A stretch of 64,000 nt of DNA from Sphaerisporangium fuscum (GTDB lineage Bacteria > Actinomycetota > Actinomycetes > Streptosporangiales > Streptosporangiaceae). The DNA lies in contig NZ_JAHDTF010000003.1 in NCBI RefSeq assembly GCF_018531465.1, positions 248,001 through 312,000 of the forward strand, given 5' to 3'. Below are positions 34,057-43,097 of the stretch, one piece after another; position 1 is the stretch's first letter; every line of letters starts with the position of its first letter. The translations under genes and the position numbers were made by a program. The notes beneath the pieces are model-generated. The model did no database searches. It was not told the origin of the DNA and saw nothing but the letters and a program-made list of their open reading frames with translations.

Positions 34057-35103
34057 ATGCCGGTTTCCCCCGCCTTCCGCCTCGGCGCGACGACGGCCGT
34101 CCTCACGGTCCTGGCCTCTGTCGCCGCCGCGCCCGCGCAGGCCGACGCCTCGCAGGCGCCGCGTTGCCAGGAGGTCACCGTCCCCGTCTCCCTGACATCC
34201 GGCGGGCCGGCCGACCAGCGCATCGCCGGAACCCTGTGCCTGCCCCGCGGGGGTCAACCCGCCACCGTGCAGCTCCTCATCCCCGGCGGAACCTATACAC
34301 GGTCCTACTGGTCCACCCGCCCCACCACGCACACCCCCTCCTACGTCGAGGCGATGACCCGCGCCGGGTACGCGACGCTGGCGATCGACCGGCTGGGCAC
34401 GGGGCGCAGCTCCCACCCCGCCAGCGACCGCTTCCGCAACGAGACCCATCCACAGGCCGTCCACGAGCTCCTGCGGAGGCTCCGTGACGGACGCCTCGGC
34501 GGGCACCGGTTCGACCGCACGATCCTCGTCGGCCACTCGCTCGGTTCCGCGATCGCCACCAAGGTCGCCATCGACCATCCCGACGCCGTGGACGGCGTCG
34601 TCCTCACCGGGGTCGCGACCAAGCAGAACGACGCGGCGTTCGAGGAATTCGGTAAGTACGTCCACCCGGCCAACCGCGATCCGCGCTTCGCCGGTCGGCG
34701 GCTCGACGACGGCTACGTCACCACCAAACCTGGCTCCCGCGCGGACTTCTTCTTCCACCGTCCGGCCATGACGCGTTCGGCCATCGCCAGGGACGAGGCC
34801 ACCAAGGACGCCGACGTGTTCCCGCCCTTCGACGCCTATCCCATGCCGAAGGACTACAAGTCCATCAAGGACCCCGTCCTGGTGGCGGTGGGCAGATACG
34901 ACAGGCTCATCTGCGGGGGTTCCGGGTCCGACTGCTCCGGCTCGGCCGCGCTCCTCGCGCAGGAATCACCGTGGTACGGCCCCGCGGCGCAGCTGGAGGC
35001 CGCGGTGATCCCCGATTCCGGGCACTGTATCAACCTCCAGCGCACCGCCCCCGTCCTGTACGGAACCGTCCGGGACTGGGCCGACCGCAAGGTCGGCGCT
35101 TGA
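34057..35103 (+). CDS. secreted alpha/beta hydrolase
   Basis: The 348-aa protein has a signal peptide (TTAVLTVLASVAAAPAQADA) and an alpha/beta-hydrolase core: nucleophile elbow GHSLGS (VGHSLGSAIATKVAID), an acid in the strand VLVAVGRYDRL, and catalytic His in IPDSGHCINLQR. Extra cysteines (PRCQEV, GTLCLP, LICGG, DCSG) suggest disulfides, as expected for an exported enzyme. It is probably an esterase or lipase-like hydrolase of unknown substrate. Its promoter region has repeated half-sites. Confidence 0.85.
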   Translation: MPVSPAFRLGATTAVLTVLASVAAAPAQADASQAPRCQEVTVPVSLTSGGPADQRIAGTLCLPRGGQPATVQLLIPGGTYTRSYWSTRPTTHTPSYVEAMTRAGYATLAIDRLGTGRSSHPASDRFRNETHPQAVHELLRRLRDGRLGGHRFDRTILVGHSLGSAIATKVAIDHPDAVDGVVLTGVATKQNDAAFEEFGKYVHPANRDPRFAGRRLDDGYVTTKPGSRADFFFHRPAMTRSAIARDEATKDADVFPPFDAYPMPKDYKSIKDPVLVAVGRYDRLICGGSGSDCSGSAALLAQESPWYGPAAQLEAAVIPDSGHCINLQRTAPVLYGTVRDWADRKVGA

Positions 35104-35146
35104 GGGGTCGTCGGTGACCTGACATCCCCGGCCGCCGGCTCACCGG

Positions 35147-35626
35147 TCAGGGCCTGGTGCGCGGGATGAACCGTACGAACGGGATGTGCCGGCCGACCTC
35201 GCGGTAGTCTTCCAGGCTGCCGTCGACGGCGAAGCCCATGAGCTTGCACAGTTGCCGGGCGGCGAGCGGGTGGCGTGGGGCGTACCGTGCCATGATCTGT
35301 GCACCCTCGTCGGTGTCGATCGGGGTCGCGGTCGCCCGGAGGATCTTCCCGCCGATCTGGATGGTGACCTGTGGGGTGGTCATGACGTTGCGATACCAGT
35401 CCGCCCGCGAGCCGAATCCGGAGGCCGCGACGTAGCCGTGGTCGTCGCGGTGCACGACCTCGATGACGGCCTGGCGTCGCCTGCCTGAGACGCGGCCGGT
35501 GTGGGTCAGCAGCATGAGCCGGTGTCCCAGCAGCGGGCCCAGGCCCAAGCGGTACAGGTGGACGGGAAGGCGCCAGAGCCGGCGGTGCAGCCCGGTCGGC
35601 GGGGCGGCCCTTTTGACGATCTCCAT
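35147..35626 (-). CDS. F420-dependent nitroreductase family (DDN-like) protein
   Basis: Start ATG 35626 (159 aa) follows GAAGGGACC. The sequence LMLLTHTGRVSGRRRQAVIE, VAASGFGSRADWYRNVMTTP and QVTIQIGGKILRATATPI is diagnostic of the deazaflavin-dependent nitroreductase (DDN) split-barrel family of actinobacteria. These bind coenzyme F420 and reduce quinones or nitro compounds. The TetR gene just upstream on the same strand (35771) is the likely regulator. Confidence 0.88.
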   Translation of the reverse strand: MEIVKRAAPPTGLHRRLWRLPVHLYRLGLGPLLGHRLMLLTHTGRVSGRRRQAVIEVVHRDDHGYVAASGFGSRADWYRNVMTTPQVTIQIGGKILRATATPIDTDEGAQIMARYAPRHPLAARQLCKLMGFAVDGSLEDYREVGRHIPFVRFIPRTRP

Positions 35627-35770
35627 GGTGGGTCCCTTCGAGGTCGGTGGGGTAGGGGGGACGCCGCGTGCGCCGAACCGGCGGCGGCCGGGCGGCGCAC
35701 GCTTCACCAGCGGCTCGATACCGCGGCGCCGCGGCCGGTACGCCGGCGTGAGCCCCGCGGATCAGGTCTC

Positions 35771-36364
35771 TCACGTGTCCTCCTCCAGCAGCTCCTCGAC
35801 CGCGGACAGCGCCTCGCCGACAGGGAGATCACCGTCGATCATGTAGTGCAGCATCAGCCCGTCGATCGACGCGGTGATCAAGGTGGCCACCCCGGCCAGC
35901 CGTGCCGGTGACCATGTGGGATGCAGACCTCGGAGACGGTCGGCGATACGTGCGCGTGCCTGGCGCAGCTCCTCGCGCAGCACCGCGCCGAGGGAGGCGT
36001 CGCGCACCGCGCCCACGATCAGCTCGGCGGCCAGCCGGGTCGCCGGCTCGTTCCCGCCGGTGCCGGGCAGCATGCCGCGCATCATCGTCAGCGCCGCCCG
36101 CTCGTCGGGGGCGGCCAGCAGCTCGGCGGCCAGAGGGTTGATGACGAGGTCGGTGGCTCGCCGGAAGATCGCCGCGTGCAGCCCTGGCAGGCCGCCGAAG
36201 TGATAGTGGATCAGGCCAGGGTTGGTGCCGGCGCGTTCGGCCACGGCGCGGGTGGTGACGCCGGGCCACCCTTCTTCCCCGAGCAAGGCGATGCCGACGT
36301 CCACCAGCTGCTCGCGACGGCGGTCCCCCCGGCTGGAATTTGGTCGATCGGCCAAGTTGGTCAC
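35771..36364 (-). CDS. TetR family regulator
   Basis: The 197-aa protein has the TetR helix-turn-helix at residues 15-60 (LLGEEGWPGVTTRAVAERAG, NPGLIHYHFGG) and a normal TetR C-terminal domain. The start is GTG 36364. Two TTGGTC/GACCAA-type dyads overlap the start codon and the first codons, which suggests tight autoregulation or a slightly downstream true start. It probably controls the DDN-like gene 144 bp downstream. Confidence 0.88.
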   Translation of the reverse strand: MTNLADRPNSSRGDRRREQLVDVGIALLGEEGWPGVTTRAVAERAGTNPGLIHYHFGGLPGLHAAIFRRATDLVINPLAAELLAAPDERAALTMMRGMLPGTGGNEPATRLAAELIVGAVRDASLGAVLREELRQARARIADRLRGLHPTWSPARLAGVATLITASIDGLMLHYMIDGDLPVGEALSAVEELLEEDT

Positions 36365-36372
36365 AGGACCAA
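36340..36372. promoter_or_regulatory. two TTGGTC dyads over the TetR start codon
   Basis: TTGGTC-ACAG-GACCAA (36357-36372) is a perfect dyad, and TTGGTCGATCGGCCAA (36340-36355) is a near-palindrome. Together they cover the GTG start and first codons of the TetR gene. They look like paired autoregulatory operators. Confidence 0.55.
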
Positions 36373-36479
36373 ATTAGCACCCGGCCGGCCTCCGTGAGGG
36401 TCTCCATCGTGAGCGATCGGCGGAGGGCGTCCCCAACCATGTGAAGCCGTTCCGGCCCGCCATCTCCTGTGCACCTTTT

Positions 36480-36513
36480 ACGAAGGTGTAGGTCCATGGA
36501 CCTACACCTTCGT
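36480..36513. promoter_or_regulatory. perfect 34-bp palindrome
   Basis: The half-site ACGAAGGTGTAGGTCCA (36480-36496) is followed with no spacer by its exact reverse complement (36497-36513). It lies 52 bp upstream of the MFS exporter start and 116 bp from the divergent TetR start. It is not at the end of any gene, so a terminator role is unlikely. A MerR- or TetR-type operator, or a cruciform-forming site, is more plausible. Confidence 0.7.
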
Positions 36514-36565
36514 TCCGTCCGGCGGCCGATGTGGGTCCGGCGTCCCGCCCCCGATACTCGCCGCC

Positions 36566-37786
36566 ATGTCGATCACCTCAACCGAGCGCGTCACCGGCGT
36601 GCGCCCGTTCCTCGTCGGGATGTTCGTGGACGCGCTGGGCAGCGGCCTCTACGTCCCGCTCACCCTGCTGTTCATCCACCAGGTGACGGGTCTGCCCATG
36701 ACGACCGTCGGCGTGGGGGTGACGGTCGCGGCCGTGGTGGGGCTGGCCGCCAACCCCGTGGCGGGTGTGCTGATCGACCGATTCGACGCCCGCCGGGTGC
36801 TCATCGGCACGTACGTCCTTCGGGCGGCCGGTTTCGCCGCTTACCCGCTGGCGCACGGTTTCCCTGCGCTGATCGCCATCGCCGCCCTGGTCGCGGTAGG
36901 CGACCGCGCGTACTACCCCGCCTCGGGCGGCTACGTCTCGGCTCTGGCGCAGGGAGCCGCCCGCGACAGGCTCTACGCGCTGACCGCCACCGCGAGGAAC
37001 GTCGCCTTCGGGCTGGGCGGGCTGCTGTCGTCGGCGGCCGTGTCGCTCGCCGGAGTGACCGGGTTCGTGATCATCGCCTCGGTGAACGCGGCCAGCTTCG
37101 TCGTCGCCGCCGTGTGCCTGGTGCTGTCGGGACGGCACGCACAGGTGGAGAGGGCGCCGGCGGGGCCGGGAGGCTACCGGCGCGTGCTCGCGGACCGTCC
37201 GTTCGTGGGGCTGGTGGCGGCCGAGCAGGCGTTCACGCTGGCACACATGATCCTGCCGGTGGCGCTGCCGGTGTACGCGGTCACGGTGCTCGGCGCGCCG
37301 GCCGCGCTGCTGGGAGTGCTGTACACCCTCAACACGATCCTGGTGGCCGCGGGACAGCTTCCGGTGCGGCGGTGGCAGCGGGCCGCGCGCCGTACGCACG
37401 CGATGGCCCTCGGCGGAGCGGTCATGGTGGCGGCGTGCGGCTCGTACGCCGCGGCGGCGCTGGTCCCGTCCGGGGTGCCGCGTGTGTGCGCGCTCGTGGC
37501 GGCCACACTGGTCTTCACCCTGGGAGAGCTGCTGCACACGACCCCGTCGTGGGCCCTGGCGGCGGCCACGGCCCCGGCCGAGCTGCGGGGACGCTACCTG
37601 GCGATCCACCAGCAGACCTGGGCCGTGGCCGCCGTCGCCGCGCCCGCCGGCTTCTCGGCCCTGCTCGGCGCGGCGCCCGCCCTGCTGTGGCTGACCCTCG
37701 CCGTCCTGCTCATCCTGGCCGCCCTGGCCGTACTCCACCTGTCCCACCGCCTCCCCGCCCCCGCCGTCGCCCCTCCGGGCACGTGA
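36566..37786 (+). CDS. MFS multidrug exporter
   Basis: The 406-aa protein has about twelve hydrophobic helices. It carries the MFS loop 2-3 signature in NPVAGVLIDRFDARRVLIGT and a gate region PASGGYVSALAQGAARDRLY near helix 5. It resembles MDR-type proton-driven exporters. The start ATG 36566 is supported by the N-terminal pattern ahead of helix 1 (RPFLVGMFVDALGSGLYVPL), though no strong ribosome-binding site is present. The perfect palindrome upstream probably controls it. Confidence 0.85.
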   Translation: MSITSTERVTGVRPFLVGMFVDALGSGLYVPLTLLFIHQVTGLPMTTVGVGVTVAAVVGLAANPVAGVLIDRFDARRVLIGTYVLRAAGFAAYPLAHGFPALIAIAALVAVGDRAYYPASGGYVSALAQGAARDRLYALTATARNVAFGLGGLLSSAAVSLAGVTGFVIIASVNAASFVVAAVCLVLSGRHAQVERAPAGPGGYRRVLADRPFVGLVAAEQAFTLAHMILPVALPVYAVTVLGAPAALLGVLYTLNTILVAAGQLPVRRWQRAARRTHAMALGGAVMVAACGSYAAAALVPSGVPRVCALVAATLVFTLGELLHTTPSWALAAATAPAELRGRYLAIHQQTWAVAAVAAPAGFSALLGAAPALLWLTLAVLLILAALAVLHLSHRLPAPAVAPPGT

Positions 37787-37820
37787 CGCCGGGCATGGCT
37801 GGACCGTCGAGACCGGCGGC

Positions 37821-37826
37821 TAGGGT
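37821..37826 (+). promoter_or_regulatory. -10 element TAGGGT of a likely leaderless promoter
   Basis: TAGGGT ends seven bases before ATG 37834 of the sigma factor gene; no ribosome-binding site intervenes. Confidence 0.5.
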
Positions 37827-37833
37827 GAACCCC

Positions 37834-38811
37834 ATGGCCGCCACCACCCCCGCCGCCCTCGGGGAGGACCTCGACCGCCATCGCGCCGAGCTGACCGGCT
37901 ACTGCTACCGGATGCTGGGCTCGCCCTTCGAGGCCGAGGACGCGGTGCAGGAGACGCTGCTGCGCGCCTGGCGCGGGCGCGGCGGCTACGACGAGGCGCG
38001 GGCGTCGCTGCGCACATGGCTGTACCGGATCGCGACCAACATCTGCCTGGACATGCTCAAGGGCCGGGGCCGCCGGGCGCGTCCCGTCGATCTCGGCCCG
38101 GCCGCCGAGCCCGGTCCCGACATCGGGGCGCCGCTGCCGGAGCGGGTCTGGGTGCAGCCGATCCCCGACTCCCGGGTGCTGCCGGAGGAGGGGGAGGGCG
38201 GCGATCCGGCCGCGCTCGCGGTGGCCAGGGAGACGATCGGGCTGGCGTTCGTGGCCGCGCTCCAGCACCTGTCGCCGCGGCAGCGTGCGGTGCTGATCCT
38301 GCGTGACGTGCTGTGCTGGCGGGCCGCCGAGGTGGCCGAGCTGCTGGACATGTCGGTCGCCGCGGTGAACAGCGCGCTGCAGCGCGCCCGCGCGGCCCTC
38401 CCGGCCCGGCGCCCCGCCGAGACGTCCCCGGCCCTCGGCGCCGAGCACGCCGCGCTGCTGGCACGCTACGTGGCGGCCTTCGAACGGTATGACGTGGCTG
38501 CGCTGGTCGCGCTGCTGCGCGAGGACGCCACGATGTCCATGCCGCCCTTCGCCTGGTGGCTCAGCGGCCGGGACGCGATCGAGCGCGCGCTGGCCGCGTC
38601 GGCGGGCCGGTGCGCGGGCTCCCGGCTGGTGCCCGTCGCCGCCAACGGCACCGTGGCCTTCGGCCAGTACCTCCCCGACGGCGCGGGCGGCCACCGGCGC
38701 TTCGCGCTCCTGCTGCTCGACATCGCCGGCGGCCTGGTGGCCGCCATGACGACCTACCTGGACGACCCCCGCCTCCTCGACCTGTTCGGCCTGCCGGAGA
38801 CGCTGCCGTGA
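37834..38811 (+). CDS. ECF sigma factor, SigX5-type with SnoaL-like C-terminal domain
   Basis: The 325-aa protein has sigma region 2 (YCYRMLGSPFEAEDAVQETL, then WLYRIATNICLDMLKG) and region 4 (LQHLSPRQRAVLILRDVL, ELLDMSVAAVNSALQRAR). It is followed by a roughly 120-residue SnoaL-like domain (YVAAFERYDVAALVALLRED). This layout and length fit the SigX5/TIGR02960 group of ECF factors, whose C-terminal domain takes the place of a separate anti-sigma. It is followed 95 bp later by an alpha/beta hydrolase, a frequent neighbour of this group. The leaderless -10 box fixes the start at ATG 37834. Confidence 0.9.
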   Translation: MAATTPAALGEDLDRHRAELTGYCYRMLGSPFEAEDAVQETLLRAWRGRGGYDEARASLRTWLYRIATNICLDMLKGRGRRARPVDLGPAAEPGPDIGAPLPERVWVQPIPDSRVLPEEGEGGDPAALAVARETIGLAFVAALQHLSPRQRAVLILRDVLCWRAAEVAELLDMSVAAVNSALQRARAALPARRPAETSPALGAEHAALLARYVAAFERYDVAALVALLREDATMSMPPFAWWLSGRDAIERALAASAGRCAGSRLVPVAANGTVAFGQYLPDGAGGHRRFALLLLDIAGGLVAAMTTYLDDPRLLDLFGLPETLP

Positions 38812-38906
38812 GAAGGACGGAAACCCGCACGGCTCGCCGCGATGAGTCGGGAGCCGCCACGTCGTACACCCTCTCGACGATCCATCACAAAGGAGAGGAC
38901 ACCGCG

Positions 38907-39683
38907 ATGGCGGACTACGTCGAGGTCAACGGGGTGCGCACCTGGTACGACGAGCGGGGCGAGGGTGACCCGCTGGTGCTGCTGCACGGCGGCTTCAGCG
39001 ACTCGCGCGACTTCACGCTCAGCCTGGCCGCGCTCGCCGGCGACTTCACCCTGCTCATGCCCGACCGGCGCGGCCACGGGCGTACACCGGACGTCCCCGG
39101 GCCGATCACCCTCGACGTCATGGCCGAGGACACGATCGCGTTCCTTGGGTTCGCGGCCGAGCGCACCGGGCGCGCTCCGCACCTCGCCGGGTACAGCATC
39201 GGCGGCACGATCGCGCTGCTGGCGGCGATGCGCCGCCCCGACCTCGTACGCGGGCTGGTGCTGATCAGCACCGGGTTCCGTGACGAGGGGTGGATCTTCG
39301 CGCCGTCCGGCGACGCGACCGGCATGCCGGAGCGGATCGTGGCCGCGTACGCCGAGGTCTCACCCGACGGCCGCGACCACTTCCCGATCGTCGTCGGCAA
39401 GATCATGGACGGGATCGCGGCCGGCCCGCTCGCCGTCGGCGAGGACGAGCTGGCCAAGATCCCGTCCAGGACGCTCGTGATGGCGGCCGACGACGACATC
39501 ATCCACCTGGAGCACACGCTGGCCCTGTACCGCGCCATCCCGGACTCCGAGCTGGCGGTGATCCCCGGCACGTCGCACGTGCTGCTGCAGGAGAAGCCCG
39601 AGCTGTGCGCCCGCACGGTGCGGGCCTTCCTGACCGAGCCGCCGGCGCCGACCTTCATCCCGATCCGGCGCGCGCCCCGCTGA
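38907..39683 (+). CDS. alpha/beta hydrolase
   Basis: The 258-aa protein starts at ATG 38907 after AAGGAGAGG. The fold is typical: LVLLHGGFSDSRDF (oxyanion HG), nucleophile elbow AGYSIGGT, acid in TLVMAADDDIIH, and His in GTSHVLLQEKP. No signal peptide is present. It probably belongs to the regulon or transcript of the adjacent SigX5-type sigma factor. The substrate is unknown. Confidence 0.88.
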   Translation: MADYVEVNGVRTWYDERGEGDPLVLLHGGFSDSRDFTLSLAALAGDFTLLMPDRRGHGRTPDVPGPITLDVMAEDTIAFLGFAAERTGRAPHLAGYSIGGTIALLAAMRRPDLVRGLVLISTGFRDEGWIFAPSGDATGMPERIVAAYAEVSPDGRDHFPIVVGKIMDGIAAGPLAVGEDELAKIPSRTLVMAADDDIIHLEHTLALYRAIPDSELAVIPGTSHVLLQEKPELCARTVRAFLTEPPAPTFIPIRRAPR

Positions 39684-39691
39684 TCATCGGG

Positions 39692-39737
39692 GTGCACCGG
39701 CCCCTTCCCTCACGCGCCGCGCGGAAGGGGCCGGTGC
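39692..39737 (+). terminator. 15-bp hairpin terminator
   Basis: GCACCGGCCCCTTCC (39692-39706) pairs with GGAAGGGGCCGGTGC (39723-39737), nine bases after the hydrolase stop. It lies between convergent genes and may serve both strands. Confidence 0.8.
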
Positions 39738-39820
39738 GCACGCAGCACGCCCTCGAAGGGGATGCCGAGCCGCTCCAAGGCCCGGCGGCGGTGGTCGCGC
39801 GTAGCCGACATCGGCGTCGC

Positions 39821-41319
39821 TCAGCTCTGGGCCACGATGATCACGCTGTCGTCGGGGGAGAAGGTCAGCGGCCCGGTCTTCGACGGGTTGAGTACGACCC
39901 CGTAGGAGGTCGGCTCGTCGTGGAGGTGCTTCAGCCGGTAGCCGATGGCGGTCTCCTGCCGGCGCCGGGCCGCCTCGATGACCGTCGCGAAGTTCACCTC
40001 GGTACCGGGCTTGACGTAGTCGTCCGCGGGCCTGAGATAGATCTCCGATCCGTCCGGGTCGAACAGGTCGGCGAACACCGCCTGCAGATGGGGGTTCTCG
40101 ACGAGCTGGGTGAGCAGCAGGCTGATCAGCTTGTTGCTGACGATGAAGTCGTCGGCCTTGGTGACCTGGGCGACCTCCCGGTTGCTGTCGTCGTTCATCT
40201 CGGTCACGATCGAGTACGGGTCGCCCAGCCGTACTTCGATGTCACGAAGGTGCAGAAGTGTCACGAGTGTGCGGTCGTCGGCGTGGTCGGCGTCGACGCT
40301 CTCGTCCGAGAGCACCACGATGTGCTGGTAGCCGCCCAGTTGAAGCCCTTCCAGAGATCGCCTGCTGGTGGGCACGCACGGCTTGTAGCCGACCGTCAGA
40401 TTGGCTCGTCTGCCCAGAGCCGTCTCCGCCGGCTCGAGCGGAGCCGCGATGTCCACCGACGATCCGGGTGCCACCCAGCGGTCGAGCAGGTCGATGATCT
40501 TGGGGGCGCGCGAGTTCCAGCCGATGAGGAGTGTGCGGTCGGGGGCGGGCCGGACGCCCGGCTCGGAGATGATCGCTTCTTCCGCTATGTGAGGCGGCGT
40601 GGTGGCGAGCTGGATCAGAAGATCGTCCTCGGCGATCACGATGATCTCGTCGCCGGCGTTCACCGGTGTTTCCATCGGCGGGTTGACGGTCACGCCTGCG
40701 CTCGCGCTGCGCAAGCCGATGGGAATGCCGCGCTCGTAGGCGTTCAGCGTCTCCCCGTAGGTCCTGCCCACCAGCGAAGGTTCGGGCCGCATGTAGATCT
40801 CGTTGCCGGCGAAGTCGAGGAGATCCGCGCAGACGGTGGACAGGCCGGTCTGCCGGTGGGACTGCACGACCAGGCGTACGGCGATGTCGTCGGCGTCGAT
40901 GACCTGCGCCTCCGGGCCGGCGGCCAGCCGGGCGGCCGCCATGTTCTCGCTGTCCTGCACCGCGGCCACCACGTGGGGGCGTCCGTTGGGCCAGGGGCGG
41001 GTGTTCAGCAGCAGCAGTGCCTTGATGACGTCGATGTCCCGATGGTGACCGCGAACATCAGGGCGAGGAAGGCGACGCTTCCCTTGTCCCCGCCGATGGT
41101 CCCGGGATCGATGGCGCGGAGCAGGGTCATCCATGCGACGTTGAGCCAGCCGTCGTTGTCCTTGGCGTCCTCGGGGGCCAGTAACAGGACCAGACCGGTG
41201 ACCAGGACGATCAGCGCGGCCGACGCCAGGCCGAGCCAGCCGATCAACGCGGGCGTGCCCCGGTCCATGGTCCCGTCGAACCAGTACCGCAGCCGGTTCC
41301 GCAGCCTCAGCTTCTTCAC
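39821..41319 (-). pseudogene. CASTOR/TrkA-type ion channel gene with internal deletion and frameshift
   Basis: From GTG 41319 the frame encodes a normal N-terminus (MKKLRLRNRLRYWFDGTMDR, a membrane helix, then LRAIDPGTIGGDKGSVAF, the pore/filter region) up to FAVTIG. There the reading frame breaks at about 41036-41042. The next frame continues with DIDVIKALLLLNTRPWPNG and the rest of the RCK/CASTOR-type cytosolic domain to the stop at 39821. Compared with intact relatives, roughly 95-100 residues are missing between the two parts, including the second helix and the first GxGxxG of the RCK domain. The remaining C-terminal frame is still open for more than 400 codons, so the loss is recent. Confidence 0.75.
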
Positions 41320-41489
41320 GTTTCCCCCGCCGGTTCATGAGCTCCTGCGGGGAATGTATCGGTCGGATCTCCGGTCCAGCAGGCGGAATGAGGACAACGC
41401 CGCGCCGCGGCTGGGAGCCCGCCACCCCGCCCGTGACCCGCCGTCACCACTGATCGAGCGCGGACCTGGGACTGGGCGGCACGGCGGGG

Positions 41490-42104
41490 TCATTCCGCGT
41501 GCCGGGCCAGTCCTGCGGCGACGATGTCGATGAGCAGGTCGAGGATCTTCGGGTGGAGGGCCGGTTCGCCGAGCCGTTCGACGAACATCGGTACCAGCAG
41601 CACGCACTGCAGGACACCGATGATGACGGCGGGCTCGGCGGCGACCAGCTCGCCCTGAGCCCCGCGGGCGGCGACGTACTCGGTCAGGGCCGTGGCGGGG
41701 CTGTCGGACATGGCGGCGACCCGTTCGGGGTCCAGCTTCCGGGCCACGGCCTGCATCTCCTCCGGATGGGTCATCAGGCGGCGCCACAGCGGGTTGACCG
41801 CCAGTTCCTCGATGGTGGCGCGCAGGAAGCGGCGCAGCCCTTCACGGGGGTCGTCTGCGCTCAGCAGCGCGCCGTCGATGACCCGGCGTTTCACCTCGCC
41901 GGACTGGCGCAGCATCAGCTCCAGGTACAGCGCCTCCTTGGAGTCGAAGAAGACGTAGAAGCTGCTCTTGGCGACTCCGGCGGGCGCCATCAGCTCCTCC
42001 AGGGAGGTCTTGCGCAGCCCTTGACTGGTGAACAGCTTCTCGCCGGTCTCCAGCAACAGGGCGGTGATGCGGGCCTTCTCCTCGGCGGTGAACGCGGGCG
42101 GCAT
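41490..42104 (-). CDS. TetR family regulator
   Basis: ATG 42104 (204 aa) is preferred because GGAAGG lies nine bases upstream; a TTG at 42113 is the alternative. The helix-turn-helix spans residues 15-60 (LFTSQGLRKTSLEELMAPAG, AKSSFYVFFDSKEALY). The C-terminal domain is of TetR type (VNPLWRRLMTHPEEMQAVAR). No obvious target gene adjoins it apart from the YCII gene, which is divergent 283 bp away. AT-rich sequence with ATGAACGAAACGTACATT just upstream may be its operator. Confidence 0.88.
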   Translation of the reverse strand: MPPAFTAEEKARITALLLETGEKLFTSQGLRKTSLEELMAPAGVAKSSFYVFFDSKEALYLELMLRQSGEVKRRVIDGALLSADDPREGLRRFLRATIEELAVNPLWRRLMTHPEEMQAVARKLDPERVAAMSDSPATALTEYVAARGAQGELVAAEPAVIIGVLQCVLLVPMFVERLGEPALHPKILDLLIDIVAAGLARHAE

Positions 42105-42387
42105 GGGAGACAACCTTCCGGTAAATGTACGTTTCGTTCATATGTTTTCACGGACACGTGCGGACACCGCCCCGCGCCGGCGGCGGCCATGGCGATCGGC
42201 CAGGGCCTCGAAGGCTCCTCCCTCCGTGGCCGTTGAGCGGGTAACGGCCCAGGTCGGGAGCCCTTCCGGATATAGGTTGGGCCTGCGGCGGAATTCGTGC
42301 CGTCCGGCGGCGCAAGAATGCCGACCCGGCTCCGACTCCATGGTGAACGGCGTCCGGGGGACGCAAGCCGAGCATCGAGGAGATGAC

Positions 42388-42756
42388 ATGAAATTTCTGT
42401 TGATCATGCACGTGAACCCGCGGATCTGGGACACGCTGACCGAGGAGGAGCGCAACGAGGTGATGAGCGGCCACGGGGCGTTCATCGAGACCATCACCGA
42501 GTCGGGGGAGATGATCAGCACCGTCGCGCTGGCCGACCCGTCCCAGAGCGCCGTGGTGCGGGTCCGGGGCGGCGTCCCGGTGGTGACGGACGGACCGTAC
42601 CTCGAGGTCAAGGAGTACTTCGGCGGCTATTACCTGGTGGAATGCGACAGCCGGGAGCGCGCGCTGGAACTGGCCGGGCTCATCCCGGACGCCGGCGTGG
42701 AGGGGCTGGGCATCGAGGTGCGGCCGGTGGTCTTCGCGGGCACGGCCGGCGACTGA
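42388..42756 (+). CDS. YCII/DGPF family protein
   Basis: The 122-aa protein (ATG 42388, ribosome-binding site GAGGAGATGAC) begins MKFLLIMHVNP and contains the DGPF-like signature VVTDGPYLEVKEYFGGYYLV and CDSRERALELAGLIP. YCII proteins adopt a dimeric ferredoxin-like fold. In actinomycetes and proteobacteria the DGPF type is the genomic partner of ECF42 sigma factors. A decayed paralogue and a gutted ECF42-like gene follow directly, so this is the surviving member of such a cluster. Confidence 0.88.
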   Translation: MKFLLIMHVNPRIWDTLTEEERNEVMSGHGAFIETITESGEMISTVALADPSQSAVVRVRGGVPVVTDGPYLEVKEYFGGYYLVECDSRERALELAGLIPDAGVEGLGIEVRPVVFAGTAGD

Positions 42757-42763
42757 GCCCACC

Positions 42764-43097
42764 GTGAAGTTCCTGCTGAACGCCTACCTGGACGCCAGGG
42801 CCTGCCCGGGGAAGGGCACGACCCCGAGCGGTTCCTGGCCACGGCCGGGCAGACGGGGGAGCTGATCTGCGGAACGTGCTCGCCGACCCGTCCATCAGCG
42901 CCGTCGTCCGGGTCCGGGACGGCGTGGTGACGGTGGCCGAGGGCCCGTACCTGCGGACCCCGGATCATGTCGCGAACCAGTAGACGCTCGACTGCGAGAG
43001 CCGGGAGCGCGCCCTGGAGCCGGCCGCCCTGATCGTGAACGGTCAGGGCGGCGTTGAGGTGCGGCCACTGATGGACTCGGCCGGGATGGAGATGTGA
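42764..43097 (+). pseudogene. second YCII/DGPF gene, frameshifted
   Basis: From GTG 42764 the frame starts as a YCII protein (VKFLLNAYLDA), then shifts. The continuation reads GEGHDPERFLATAGQTGELI in a second frame and SISAVVRVRDGVVTVAEGPY in a third. An in-frame TAG interrupts DHVANQ and TLDCESRERALE, before the end at TGA 43097. At least two frameshifts and one nonsense codon make it non-functional. It is a tandem paralogue of the preceding gene. Confidence 0.8.

Noticed and set aside
36480..36513. 34-bp palindrome as a transcription terminator
   Set aside because: Neither neighbouring gene ends here; both the TetR and MFS genes start on either side.
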